A stretch of DNA of 50,378 nt from a virus (IMGVR_UViG_3300041405_000027:1-50378), one strand, 5' to 3'. Positions 1 through 6,396 are shown, counted from the stretch's first letter. Notes: a model not told the origin generated them from the sequence alone. Made by a program: numbers and translations.

Positions 1-36
1 TGAGCTCCGCATTCCGCTGCTCGGCGGCTGTCAGGC
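1..36. repeat. terminal direct repeat, left copy
   Basis: Bases 1-36 are identical to bases 50343-50378. A short exact overlap like this is what an assembler leaves when it opens a circular or circularly permuted molecule. A gene reads straight through the joint in frame, which supports circularity. It is probably not a biological terminal repeat. Confidence 0.95.
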
Positions 37-148
37 GCTGATCAAGAGTCTTGGCTGAGTCTACCCACCACGCTTTCTGTTTCTTGCACTCGGCCAGCTC
101 TTCCCGCAGCGCAGCCAGTTCAACTTCATATTCAAATGCATTTTTCAC
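1..148 (-). CDS. small coiled-coil protein, N-terminal part (continues at 50378)
   Basis: A GTG start lies at 148-146, five bases after a GGAGG box (158-154). The frame stays open to base 1 and continues in frame from 50342 down to a TGA at 50211-50209, giving 93 aa in the circular molecule. The N-terminal half is rich in E, A, L and K (for example VELAALREELAECKKQK) and predicts a coiled coil. The C-terminal half is acidic. The family is not recognised. It follows the Lar-like gene's partner set in the leftward accessory operon, and its stop overlaps the ATG of the gene at 50212 as ATGA, which implies translational coupling. Confidence 0.85.
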   Translation of the reverse strand, partial: MKNAFEYEVELAALREELAECKKQKAWWVDSAKTLDQRLTAAEQRNAEL

Positions 149-226
149 TCAAACCTCCGATAATCCATTGCGAAACAGTAGGCATATACAAGCAATCAGC
201 GCGATATAACCAGCTAGCCAGATCAC
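149..226 (-). CDS. 25-aa single-span membrane peptide
   Basis: The GTG at 226-224 overlaps the TGA of the upstream gene as GTGA, and an AAGG box lies about ten bases before it. Nearly the whole product is one hydrophobic helix (VIWLAGYIALIACICLLF) followed by a short polar tail. The GGAGG that serves the next gene lies at its 3' end, so the genes are tightly packed. The function is unknown. It is one of three adjacent tiny membrane proteins facing the endolysin cassette and could modulate lysis or act at the membrane in exclusion. It could also be non-coding, since the peptide is very short. Confidence 0.5.
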   Translation of the reverse strand: MIWLAGYIALIACICLLFRNGLSEV

Positions 227-402
227 GACTTGCACACCTTTTCGAAGTATCCGTCAATGTCAGGCCATACGCCTTCCGAGATCATCTGGCATTTGAAAGC
301 TTGGTCATCCAGCCCGTCTTGATAGCTCATGCGATTCGATACGACAAAACCGACTGAAAGGAAAACGATGATTGCGGCAACTGTTAGTGTGCGAGTGTTC
401 AT
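223..402 (-). CDS. 59-aa membrane-anchored small protein
   Basis: The ATG at 402 is preceded by AAGGA nine bases upstream. Residues 6-23 form a hydrophobic N-terminal helix (signal anchor or uncleaved signal peptide). After it comes a soluble segment with two cysteines (residues ~37 and ~56) that could form a periplasmic disulfide. An in-frame TTG at 408 overlaps the previous stop and is a less likely start. The family is not recognised. It belongs to the leftward operon of small membrane proteins. Confidence 0.7.
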   Translation of the reverse strand: MNTRTLTVAAIIVFLSVGFVVSNRMSYQDGLDDQAFKCQMISEGVWPDIDGYFEKVCKS

Positions 403-404
403 GA

Positions 405-542
405 TCAAGATTCCTTAATTGAAAGAATTCCGTAGACAATTGCAGCGAAAAACCAAACTGCGGCACCTGCATCATGACCGCTTGCTGCCCAAGCAGTCGA
501 GCAAACAACGCTGCACCACATCGAAATATAATTCCTAGTCAC
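405..542 (-). CDS. 45-aa small membrane protein
   Basis: The GTG start at 542-540 follows a GGAGG box (554-550) with seven bases between, an excellent signal. The upstream gene ends at 545, so the spacing is two bases. The product has two hydrophobic stretches, a weak one near residues 8-20 and a clear one near residues 27-41 (AAVWFFAAIVYGILSI). It resembles no family I know. Its neighbours are also tiny membrane proteins. A holin, antiholin or exclusion role is possible but only inferred from topology and from its position opposite the endolysin. Confidence 0.7.
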   Translation of the reverse strand: MTRNYISMWCSVVCSTAWAASGHDAGAAVWFFAAIVYGILSIKES

Positions 543-544
543 AA

Positions 545-799
545 TCAATCCTCCATGCTCAATTCAGCCTGTTCAGGATCTTCCATGTCTACTGCGTCGG
601 AATCAAATTTGCATTCCCATACGTGACTGTAGAGTGACGAGTACATTTCGTAGCTGATTCCGCCAACTAGTAGAGCACCACGCAGCATTCCGAAGATGTG
701 CTTGTATTCGCTGGTACGGGAACGCTGGAATTTGTCGTCGGCGAAGGAAATAGCGCGGTGGATCTGCTTAACGAACTCTGCTTGATTCTTGGTATGCAT
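545..799 (-). CDS. hypothetical protein, 84 aa, first gene of leftward operon
   Basis: The ATG at 799 has a GGAGC box six to seven bases upstream. The product is soluble and mixed alpha-helical with an acidic C-terminus (DMEDPEQAELSMED). I do not recognise a family. It is the first gene after a candidate promoter (826-855), transcribed away from the endolysin, and heads an operon that runs leftward through the joint to 48260. Confidence 0.75.
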   Translation of the reverse strand: MHTKNQAEFVKQIHRAISFADDKFQRSRTSEYKHIFGMLRGALLVGGISYEMYSSLYSHVWECKFDSDAVDMEDPEQAELSMED

Positions 800-825
800 T
801 GGGTTGCTCCTGTTGGCTTGGAGTG

Positions 826-855
826 ATTGTAATCTGCCACACAGGATTTGCGCAA
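826..855 (-). promoter_or_regulatory. candidate promoter for the leftward accessory operon
   Basis: On the minus strand TTGCGC and TACAAT are separated by 18 bases. The -10 matches 5 of 6 consensus positions and the -35 matches 3 of 6. It points to the gene starting at 799. The -35 lies inside the palindrome TTGCGCAA. On the plus strand a TAAAAT at 868-873 could serve the endolysin. Confidence 0.45.
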
Positions 856-899
856 TCTGTTTTCGGTTAAAATGGAAATATATTTTGAGGTGCGAGCAA

Positions 900-1346
900 A
901 TGAAAACTTCTCAGGCCGGTATCGACCTAATCCACAGCTTCGAGTCGTTGCGGCTGAAGGCTTATCCAGATCCAGGCAGCAAGGACGGTAAGCCTGTAAC
1001 GATTGGATGGGGTTCGACAGGTCCGGATATCAAGCTTGGCATGACGTGGACAAAGGAGCAGGCAGACGCTCGCTTAGCTAAAGACCTGGCTCGCTTCGAA
1101 GTCGGCGTATCCAAGGCTGTAGGCATTGACCTTGATCAGCATCAGTTCGACGCGCTGGTTTCGTTCGCTTACAACGTCGGACTTGGCAATTTTCTGTCGT
1201 CTACCCTGCTCAAGATTCTCAACGAGGGATACGTCAAGAACGCCGGCCTCCAGTTGCTGCGCTGGGACAAGAATGACGGGAAGGTTATGCCTGGTCTGAC
1301 GCGCCGACGTAAGGCAGAACTTAAACTGTTCTCCGGAGAACACTAA
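900..1346 (+). CDS. endolysin, GH24 T4-type lysozyme
   Basis: This 148-aa muramidase cleaves the peptidoglycan glycan strand. The lysozyme triad is visible as Glu15 (FESLRLKAY), Asp24 and Thr34 (VTIGWG), in the E-8-D-T order of the T4 family with a small insertion, and the C-terminal half has the usual helical core. There is no signal peptide or SAR segment, so release to the periplasm should depend on a holin (candidate at 21155, far away). The start is the ATG at 900, nine bases after GAGG; a longer frame from 789 lacks a ribosome site. The stop overlaps the Rz start as TAATG, and the last codons lie in a copy of the GTTCTCCGGAGAAC palindrome. Confidence 0.95.
   Translation: MKTSQAGIDLIHSFESLRLKAYPDPGSKDGKPVTIGWGSTGPDIKLGMTWTKEQADARLAKDLARFEVGVSKAVGIDLDQHQFDALVSFAYNVGLGNFLSSTLLKILNEGYVKNAGLQLLRWDKNDGKVMPGLTRRRKAELKLFSGEH
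1328..1341. promoter_or_regulatory. palindromic operator-like site 1 (GTTCTCCGGAGAAC)
   Basis: This is a perfect 14-base palindrome, extended by one pair on each side. It covers the last codons of the endolysin, and its GGAG lies seven bases before the Rz ATG, so it also provides that gene's ribosome binding site. It is one of six copies in the genome. Confidence 0.8.
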
Positions 1347-1717
1347 TGCCGATCTGGCTAACCGCGCCACCATGGCGATTCCTCTCAGGCCTCGCGTGTG
1401 GGGCGTTCGTGGTTTTCCTTTGGCATGATGCTAGCGTGTCGAGGATTGCGGCTGAGCGCGCAGGAGAGAAGCTTGAATCGGCATTCTCAGTGATCGCCGC
1501 GAACAAGGCAGACGAATCAATAGCTAAGGCGTGGGAAATTCGCCTTTCGGAGTTACGCAGCAATGAAACTACCATCATCCGAGAGCGCGAAAAGATTGTT
1601 GATCGCCCTATCTATCGCAACGTCTGTCTTGATCCTGCCGGCGTGCAGCTCGCAAACGACGCAAAGAACGGGCGTATCACAAGCAAGCCTGTTGACGCCT
1701 TGCCGGATTCCAAGTGA
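1346..1717 (+). CDS. Rz: Rz-like inner-membrane spanin
   Basis: This 123-aa protein has an N-terminal membrane anchor (about residues 10-27), then a charged, helical periplasmic region. It is the inner-membrane half of a two-component spanin, which fuses inner and outer membranes after the endolysin has acted. The assignment rests on topology, on position right after the endolysin (TAATG), and on the lipoprotein gene that overlaps its 3' part in another frame. The C-terminus is short and unlike lambda Rz in sequence, as is common. Confidence 0.85.
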   Translation: MPIWLTAPPWRFLSGLACGAFVVFLWHDASVSRIAAERAGEKLESAFSVIAANKADESIAKAWEIRLSELRSNETTIIREREKIVDRPIYRNVCLDPAGVQLANDAKNGRITSKPVDALPDSK

Positions 1718-1838
1718 TCTGGAAGGCGTAACAGGTGAGGCCGCGCTGACTGCACTGACTGAGTGGGGGTCGGCGCTTAGAGAGTGTTCTGAGCGGCATA
1801 AGGCTTTGGCTGCTGCTTCTTCCGGCCACCAAGATTAA
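1563..1838 (+). CDS. Rz1: Rz1-like outer-membrane spanin lipoprotein
   Basis: This 91-aa protein has a lipoprotein signal: basic start, hydrophobic segment (residues 12-25) and lipobox LPAC with Cys28. The mature part of about 63 aa would sit on the inner face of the outer membrane and bind Rz. The gene starts inside Rz in a different frame and runs about 120 bases past it, the usual nested arrangement. Its 3' end overlaps the convergent gene at 1777 by 62 bases, so no terminator separates the two. Confidence 0.85.
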   Translation: MKLPSSESAKRLLIALSIATSVLILPACSSQTTQRTGVSQASLLTPCRIPSDLEGVTGEAALTALTEWGSALRECSERHKALAAASSGHQD

Positions 1839-2325
1839 TATCCGCCCAGCCTGACTTAGTACGCGGCGGAACTGGGTTGTACTTCTTGAACTCAGCCTCA
1901 ATCCCGCGAATCTTCATCCAAGCCCGCATGCATGAGGCGTTCTTCCATCCGATGGCTCTAGCAGTGTCAATTACAGTGCTAAATGGCGCCATACGCTTGA
2001 TAGCCGTCTCTGCTGATTCGCCAGTCTTTCGCTCGTACTCTCCTGCCGCGCTCCTATTCTGTGAGCGCTTGATATCACTAATCCGCTGCTTGTCGGCAGT
2101 CGTCATAGGATCTGGATTCTGTACAGCATTGCAGTAACCCATCTTCGGGAACTGTATATCCTTCTTGTGGTATCGCAGCAGATACCAAAGAGTTGATCCG
2201 TCCTTGTAGCCGAGGATCTTGGCGGTCATGGTCATTGAGTTTCCGTCAGCCGCATATGCCTCGACTACATCCCAAAACGGCTCGCCGTATTCTTCTTCCA
2301 CAGCTTTGATAATTGACCTAGCCAC
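1777..2325 (-). CDS. helix-turn-helix DNA-binding protein, 182 aa
   Basis: A GTG start at 2325 follows AAGGA by eight bases and overlaps the end of the upstream gene by eight bases. The first 55 residues resemble the N-terminus of that upstream protein (EEYGEPFWDVVEAYAADG... against ELYKEIGRPAVEVVRELL...), with a TAxxxGxxxxTLxxLL core typical of a homeodomain-like helix-turn-helix. The C-terminal half is basic. The role is probably DNA binding, either regulatory or homing-associated. It is the last gene of the leftward block and converges with Rz1. Confidence 0.75.
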   Translation of the reverse strand: MARSIIKAVEEEYGEPFWDVVEAYAADGNSMTMTAKILGYKDGSTLWYLLRYHKKDIQFPKMGYCNAVQNPDPMTTADKQRISDIKRSQNRSAAGEYERKTGESAETAIKRMAPFSTVIDTARAIGWKNASCMRAWMKIRGIEAEFKKYNPVPPRTKSGWADINLGGRKKQQPKPYAAQNTL

Positions 2326-2722
2326 GAGGCTTTCCTTTGATATTGTTTGCTGGGAATTTGTGACGCTCAGATCCTGGCTGCAATGCCTGGCGTGGAGTCA
2401 TACCTTTTGCCAGCCGCTTGGAGATCTTGCAGCGAGTGACGCCTAGTTCTTTTGCCCATTGGCTGATTGATTGAGTGCGACCGTCAAGCTCAATGAATCT
2501 AGATCGCGAATCAGGCCGCTTAGGTTTGCGTGGTGCAGGCTCTTTCGGCGCCATTCTCGGAGTGAATGGAATTGAACGCTCCAACACCCACTTCTTTAGT
2601 GTGTTATGTGAAGTGCCAACGATCTGAGCCGTTGCCGTCACGCTGTTTTCCATTAACAGCTCGCGAACAACTTCGACTGCTGGCCTTCCGATTTCTTTAT
2701 ACAGCTCGAACGCCCAAGACAT
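2318..2722 (-). CDS. two-domain helix-turn-helix protein, 134 aa
   Basis: The ATG at 2722 follows AAGGAG by seven bases. Residues 1-50 form one helix-turn-helix (TATAQIVGTSHNTLKKWV). After a proline- and arginine-rich linker, residues ~78-115 form a second one (SISQWAKELGVTRCKISKRL then MTPRQAL), the pattern found beside phage homing endonucleases and in phage regulators. The N-terminal domain is shared with the next gene, which suggests duplication. The target is unknown. Confidence 0.75.
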   Translation of the reverse strand: MSWAFELYKEIGRPAVEVVRELLMENSVTATAQIVGTSHNTLKKWVLERSIPFTPRMAPKEPAPRKPKRPDSRSRFIELDGRTQSISQWAKELGVTRCKISKRLAKGMTPRQALQPGSERHKFPANNIKGKPRG

Positions 2723-2742
2723 CTACTTACTCCTTGTGGATT

Positions 2743-2761
2743 GCCCCGTGGTTAGCGGGGC
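2743..2761 (-). terminator. GC-rich hairpin between HNH gene and HTH gene
   Basis: A six-pair stem (GCCCCG/CGGGGC) encloses a seven-base loop reading CTAACCA on the minus strand. There is no T-run, so it is a weak terminator or a processing or attenuation site. The same loop sequence recurs in a hairpin at 19172-19192. Confidence 0.4.
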
Positions 2762-2767
2762 GGTGTT

Positions 2768-3199
2768 TCAGAATGGGTTAGCGGCCTCGCCATGAATCTT
2801 GTGCCATTCCGCGTGATGTTCAGAGCATAACCACCTGACGTCATAGACTCTATTGTAGTCATCGTGGTGTGCATGGATGTTATCAATGGTTCCGCATATC
2901 TCGCAAGGCTTTTTTGTGAGCTTTCCATCTCTGATCGCATTTCCTATAGACACGTGCGCGGCTCTCTTCTTGGGATTGCTTTCCTGCCAAGCCTTCTTTG
3001 CTCTCGCTCCGGCTATCAATCCAGCCTCTGATTTTGCGTATGAAAGCCTTGCTGCTACCCTTTGAGGCTCATTAGCCCTGGCTTTGTCGTAGGCTCTTGC
3101 GCATGAAAGACACTTTGCTGAAAGCCCGTCCTTCGACGCCGTCCTAATGTGAAATTCTGATTTTGGTTTATCTGTATCACACGAATTGCAATGCTTCAT
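2768..3199 (-). CDS. HNH endonuclease, 143 aa
   Basis: The N-terminus carries a C-x2-C ... C-x2-C zinc-binding pair (residues ~4-33). The C-terminal part carries the HNH nuclease core: CEIC, then HAHHDDY, then LCSEHHAEWH (about residues 98-135), with the catalytic His in HAHH. This is the common free-standing phage HNH, usually a homing endonuclease. The ATG at 3199 lies directly after the T-run of a terminator, and its only ribosome site (AGGGG) is part of the terminator stem, so expression is probably low. The position fits insertion downstream of the recombination operon. Confidence 0.9.
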   Translation of the reverse strand: MKHCNSCDTDKPKSEFHIRTASKDGLSAKCLSCARAYDKARANEPQRVAARLSYAKSEAGLIAGARAKKAWQESNPKKRAAHVSIGNAIRDGKLTKKPCEICGTIDNIHAHHDDYNRVYDVRWLCSEHHAEWHKIHGEAANPF

Positions 3200-3227
3200 A
3201 AAAAAGCCCCTGGATTTATCAGAGGCT
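3199..3227 (-). terminator. terminator after the recombination operon
   Basis: On the minus strand an eight-pair stem (AGCCTCTG with CAGGGGCT, one G-U pair) closes a seven-base loop and is followed by six Ts. It lies 28 bases downstream of the SSB-tail gene. The downstream HNH start codon abuts the T-run. Confidence 0.8.
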
Positions 3228-3255
3228 ATTTTATCACAATAAAAGGAATGTCAAA

Positions 3256-3525
3256 TCAGAACGGTATATCTTCGTCGAATGAGTCAAAATCTGGGGCTGG
3301 AGCTTGTTTCTGTGGCGCCGGCTTTGCTGCGTTCTGCTGCTGCTCTTTCTTCTCATACTTCATCGACATGAACTTGCCCTTGGCACCGTCGCGAATCCAC
3401 GAGCTGACCCAGTAGTGAACGCCTTCAATCTCTGCGCTGCCTTTGTAATCTGGGCGCTTGTCGTTGTCGCCCTTGTCATTCTTGAACAAGACGCCGGTTA
3501 GGTTGTTATCGTATTGCTGAGTCAT
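3256..3525 (-). CDS. small single-strand-DNA-binding-type protein with SSB tail
   Basis: This 89-aa protein has an N-terminal beta-rich domain (NLTGVLFKND... GVHYWVSSWI... KGKFMSMKYE), similar to the DUF736 group found in phage recombination modules. A Q/A/P-rich linker follows, then an acidic tip DEDIPF. That tip matches the C-terminal tail of bacterial SSB, which recruits replication and repair proteins. It is therefore probably the phage ssDNA-binding or recombination accessory protein. The ATG at 3525 overlaps the stop of the upstream gene as ATGA and has GAGG eight bases upstream. It is much shorter than E. coli SSB. Confidence 0.8.
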   Translation of the reverse strand: MTQQYDNNLTGVLFKNDKGDNDKRPDYKGSAEIEGVHYWVSSWIRDGAKGKFMSMKYEKKEQQQNAAKPAPQKQAPAPDFDSFDEDIPF

Positions 3526-4082
3526 TGTGTAGCCTCTTGCGGGTTTTTAATGGATTGCTTCTGTGCTTCGGTAATACTTCCAGTCTGTTCAATCTTGCTG
3601 ATGATCTGATCTGCTGTGGCCTTGCCTGCTGCGATAGCTGCTAGCCAGGCGCCAATATTAGCCTGAAATTTGTCCTCTGGATAGACTGCTGTCGATAGTT
3701 TTTTCACCGTGTACGGCGAGCGCTTTCCGCGCGTGGTCGTCAGCGATATAGCCAGATCAGCGTCAATGTGAGACAACGCAGCAATACGAATGCCGCCAAC
3801 TGCAACTCCGCCAAATCGAACAGCAGGATCGCAGAACAAGGTAGCCGACTTGCCTACCCAATCGGCGCCGTTATCGCCATACGCAGTGATCAGCACGCGG
3901 CGCATGGATTTGCACGGATACCAAGGCTTGCGGTCCTTGATGTGTACAGCGACCGGCGAGTCTGCATCGCCGCGCTTAACAGCAGTGATCTCTACGGTTT
4001 CAGGGCCGGCTATAAAATCGTCTGCGTTGATTCTGTCGCTCTTAGGTGTAATCGTCTCACGCAGGTTTGCCAAATCAGTCAT
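3522..4082 (-). CDS. recombination-module protein of unknown function, 186 aa
   Basis: The start is the ATG at 4082, seven bases after GGAGG and one base after the exonuclease stop; the longer frame from 4100 ignores this signal. The middle of the protein is beta-rich (WVGKSATLFCDPAVRFGGVA, then GGIRIAAL) and could be an OB-like fold, followed by a helical C-terminus. No annealing-protein family (RecT, Erf, Sak) is recognisable. Exonuclease and annealing protein are normally adjacent, and this gene sits between a RecE-like exonuclease and the SSB-tail gene. It is a candidate annealing protein or loader, which is an inference from position only. Confidence 0.85.
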   Translation of the reverse strand: MTDLANLRETITPKSDRINADDFIAGPETVEITAVKRGDADSPVAVHIKDRKPWYPCKSMRRVLITAYGDNGADWVGKSATLFCDPAVRFGGVAVGGIRIAALSHIDADLAISLTTTRGKRSPYTVKKLSTAVYPEDKFQANIGAWLAAIAAGKATADQIISKIEQTGSITEAQKQSIKNPQEATQ

Positions 4083-4083
4083 T

Positions 4084-5151
4084 TCAATCCTCCAATCCAT
4101 TAACTTCTAAACCATCTTCAAACTGATTCACCGCGTAACCCGGTAAGCCAATCTCTTCTTCCGACTCATCATAACTAGGCCATTCATCGCGATCAAGACA
4201 ATTCGCATAAATTTCCAAGGCTTCACGATACAAAGCCCGAGCAATCATCAGCGCATCAGCATCCGGCTTGTATCGCATGGCAGCGTGCGGGGATTGTTCT
4301 TCTACGGCGATCCAACGCATAACGTCCAGCTTCTCGCCGAATTGCCACTCCCATGCATCCATGTAAAGCGCAGCGCTGATGTGATAGCCGTAATTGTTGA
4401 TCGTGCGCGAGAAGTCGTCACGGCCTGATTTCTGGCACTTCTTTAAATCGACAGGCATCCCAGCATCAGTCAGCTTGTCATATCGAACCTTGACCGGAAC
4501 CCCTGTGATCGGGTCATTGGTGAATAGACTTAGCTCGTAACGACCTGGCGCCTCAATAAGTTGCCGGCAGTGACGATTGCGCAGAACGCCTTTCTGCATC
4601 CCCAGCACATTCTCGCATTCCGCCGATGTCAGCACGCGCTCTTTCGGATGATCCTTGCACGCAGCCTTGTACAGTGCAGACGTACGAGCATCGCACTCAA
4701 CCACCTTGTAGTCCGTATCCCATCGATCCGACTCAAGAATTCGGCAGTGAATCGCGCTACCAATCTCCTTCGCCCGAGTTGCATTGAAAGGGTTCGGGTA
4801 GCGGAAGTGCGCAGGACTTACTAGGATTCGCTTGAGGCCTGTGCTGCCTACTGCTGGATCAGAGTGGTAGTCGGAGTTAGACAAGCCTTCGTGTAGTCCG
4901 ATAGCGATTCGTGGGCGCTCTGGCTTTTCTGGAGTCTCAATGGCCGAGATCCAGTCTTCCTGCAATTCAGTCAAAAGACACCCCATCCATTTCATTGCGT
5001 CATCGGCGCAAGTGAACATCTCGCGCTTACCATCTTTCGGTACGCTGGTTTCTTTCTTTCGCTCGCCTTGGTAATGAATAACCCAAGCCCTAGGGGTTTC
5101 TCGGATGATAGTTACCGCGCACATCAATCCATTCCGTGATGCCAAAATCAT
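4084..5151 (-). CDS. RecE/exonuclease VIII-like PD-(D/E)XK exonuclease
   Basis: The 355-aa protein degrades one strand from dsDNA ends to make 3' overhangs for recombination. The nuclease domain spans about residues 85-300: GSAIHCRILE (131-140), RYD with Asp225, and DLKK with Asp235 and Lys237, then FSRTINNYGYHISAALY (248-263), the order typical of RecE and lambda-type exonucleases. The first 80 residues are an extra domain. The ATG at 5151 overlaps the upstream stop as ATGA and is preferred to 5169. It is coupled to the unknown 186-aa partner downstream. Confidence 0.9.
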   Translation of the reverse strand: MILASRNGLMCAVTIIRETPRAWVIHYQGERKKETSVPKDGKREMFTCADDAMKWMGCLLTELQEDWISAIETPEKPERPRIAIGLHEGLSNSDYHSDPAVGSTGLKRILVSPAHFRYPNPFNATRAKEIGSAIHCRILESDRWDTDYKVVECDARTSALYKAACKDHPKERVLTSAECENVLGMQKGVLRNRHCRQLIEAPGRYELSLFTNDPITGVPVKVRYDKLTDAGMPVDLKKCQKSGRDDFSRTINNYGYHISAALYMDAWEWQFGEKLDVMRWIAVEEQSPHAAMRYKPDADALMIARALYREALEIYANCLDRDEWPSYDESEEEIGLPGYAVNQFEDGLEVNGLED

Positions 5152-5273
5152 TGCGCCCGCCTCCAGCACTCAACCAATTGTAGGTATTTCTTCCTTTTCG
5201 CTTTTGTTATGCGATGCCCAAACTTATCAGCCTCGCCGATTATTGCTGTCCAGAGTGCATCGCGGTAGGTCAT
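5148..5273 (-). CDS. 41-aa basic small protein
   Basis: The ATG at 5273 overlaps the stop of the DUF551-like gene (ATGA), and its own TGA overlaps the exonuclease ATG (ATGA), so it is translationally coupled on both sides. The product is helical and basic (ITKAKRKKYLQLVECWRR near the end). A longer frame from 5474 would lie over the upstream gene and is not supported. The function is unknown; position suggests a recombination accessory factor. Confidence 0.7.
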   Translation of the reverse strand: MTYRDALWTAIIGEADKFGHRITKAKRKKYLQLVECWRRAQ

Positions 5274-5500
5274 TGCGGAAACTCCGGCATAGCCATCCAG
5301 TGAGTAATGTTCTCGGGCCACATAAAGTCGTAGTCGCCTCCGTACATTTTCCAGGTTCCGTCTTCTCGCATATGGGCCATGCCGAGTGACGGTGAGCTTG
5401 AGTCCGAAACAAGCAGGGTCTGAGAAACCATGCAGTGATCCGTCGTGCATTCGTGCGGGCACTGAGGTTTGCACACTTCTACGCTAATCCATCCACTCAT
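5270..5500 (-). CDS. DUF551-like protein, 76 aa
   Basis: The product begins with WISVE and ends with ITHWMAMPEFP, the flanking motifs of the DUF551 family (WISVxxxLP ... VTHWMPLPEPP) common in phages and prophages, whose function is unknown. Between them are four cysteines or histidines. The ribosome site is strong (AGGAGGTGG, eight bases before the ATG). It is the first gene of the leftward recombination operon, 35 bases after a candidate promoter. Confidence 0.85.
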   Translation of the reverse strand: MSGWISVEVCKPQCPHECTTDHCMVSQTLLVSDSSSPSLGMAHMREDGTWKMYGGDYDFMWPENITHWMAMPEFPQ

Positions 5501-5534
5501 CTTTAACCACCTCCTATTTATTTGTAAGCCAGAG

Positions 5535-5561
5535 ATTATCCCGCCACTTTCCTCACGTCAA
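5535..5561 (-). promoter_or_regulatory. candidate sigma70 promoter of the recombination operon
   Basis: On the minus strand TTGACG and GATAAT (5 of 6 matches each) are separated by 15 bases. The spacing is short but both elements are strong. It lies between the methyltransferase terminator and the DUF551-like gene. Confidence 0.5.
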
Positions 5562-5562
5562 C

Positions 5563-5593
5563 AAAAAAGGCCAACTATTTCTAGCCGGCCTTT
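5563..5593 (-). terminator. terminator of the methyltransferase gene
   Basis: On the minus strand the stem AAAGGCC/GGCCTTT encloses a 14-base loop and is followed by a run of Ts. It lies 10 bases after the methyltransferase stop. Confidence 0.75.
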
Positions 5594-5602
5594 CTGTTAT
5601 GA

Positions 5603-6361
5603 TTAGGCGGTTTTGTCGGATGCGTCCAGGCTCAAGGAAATAGCGGCTTCCAAGTCTTTCGCAGCAATGGCTCCAGCAATTCGCTTCTGTGCGATCTCAA
5701 AATATCCGTCATCCATCTCGATCCCGATGAATTTCCGGCCAGTGTTTACGCAGGCTACTCCGGTTGTGCCGCTGCCCATAGTGTTGTCTAGCACCGTTTC
5801 GCCTTCGTTGGTGTAGGTGCGAACCATGTATTCCATCAGCGCTATTGGCTTCTGCGTCGGGTGAACTGGGGCTGTCTCATGCTGAAATCGCAGCACTGAG
5901 CGGGGGAAATTTCCTTCCTTTTGAATGTAAGGCCTGTCACTTACCCTGCCAAAGTTGCCAGAACCGGCTTTGTTCTTTCTTGCATTATTCACTTCTACCG
6001 CCACTAGCCCCTGAGGGTTGTATGTGTCGATATTGCCGAAGACAACGATATCCTCGTGGGCGGTTAACGGTCGGCGTCTAGCATTCAGGAATCCAGATGC
6101 CTTGGTTTTTTCCCACACCCATTGATACCTAAATCTCTTCGCGTTGCTCATCACCAGTGCGGACGTGAATGGCTGGGCGGCGGTCAAGACAATCGCGCCC
6201 TTGCAGACTCTCACGTACTGCTCCCACAGATCAGCAAAGGGAATGATAGCATCCCACTTGTTCTGCGTAGTCCCATACGGCAAATCACAAAGCACCATAT
6301 CCACCGAGCCATCCGGAATCCCTTTCATCAGCTCCAGGCAATCACCCTTCATTAAATCCAT
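5603..6361 (-). CDS. DNA methyltransferase (beta-type, probably N6-adenine)
   Basis: This 252-aa enzyme transfers a methyl group from S-adenosylmethionine to DNA. The catalytic motif DLPYG is at residues 26-30 and the SAM-binding motif DNTMGSGTT at about 192-200, with HPTQKP (~167) between them. This is the motif order of beta-class amino-methyltransferases of the solitary phage type. No restriction endonuclease neighbours it, so it probably protects phage DNA from host restriction. It is transcribed alone between its own promoter and terminator. A cytosine-N4 specificity cannot be excluded. Confidence 0.92.
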   Translation of the reverse strand: MDLMKGDCLELMKGIPDGSVDMVLCDLPYGTTQNKWDAIIPFADLWEQYVRVCKGAIVLTAAQPFTSALVMSNAKRFRYQWVWEKTKASGFLNARRRPLTAHEDIVVFGNIDTYNPQGLVAVEVNNARKNKAGSGNFGRVSDRPYIQKEGNFPRSVLRFQHETAPVHPTQKPIALMEYMVRTYTNEGETVLDNTMGSGTTGVACVNTGRKFIGIEMDDGYFEIAQKRIAGAIAAKDLEAAISLSLDASDKTA

Positions 6362-6396
6362 TCTGCAAATCCGCCGTTCTGGTTTTTGATTCCGGA

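Noticed and set aside
1-36. True biological terminal repeat or cos ends
   Set aside because: 36 bases is too short for typical direct terminal repeats and fits an assembly overlap; the joint lies inside a gene.
305-508. 67-codon minus-strand frame
   Set aside because: Overlaps two better-supported small genes (405-542 and 223-402) that have ribosome sites and coupling.
2566-5389. Several plus-strand frames of 70-110 codons opposite the recombination operon
   Set aside because: All are antisense to genes with clear families or ATGA coupling and have no ribosome sites.
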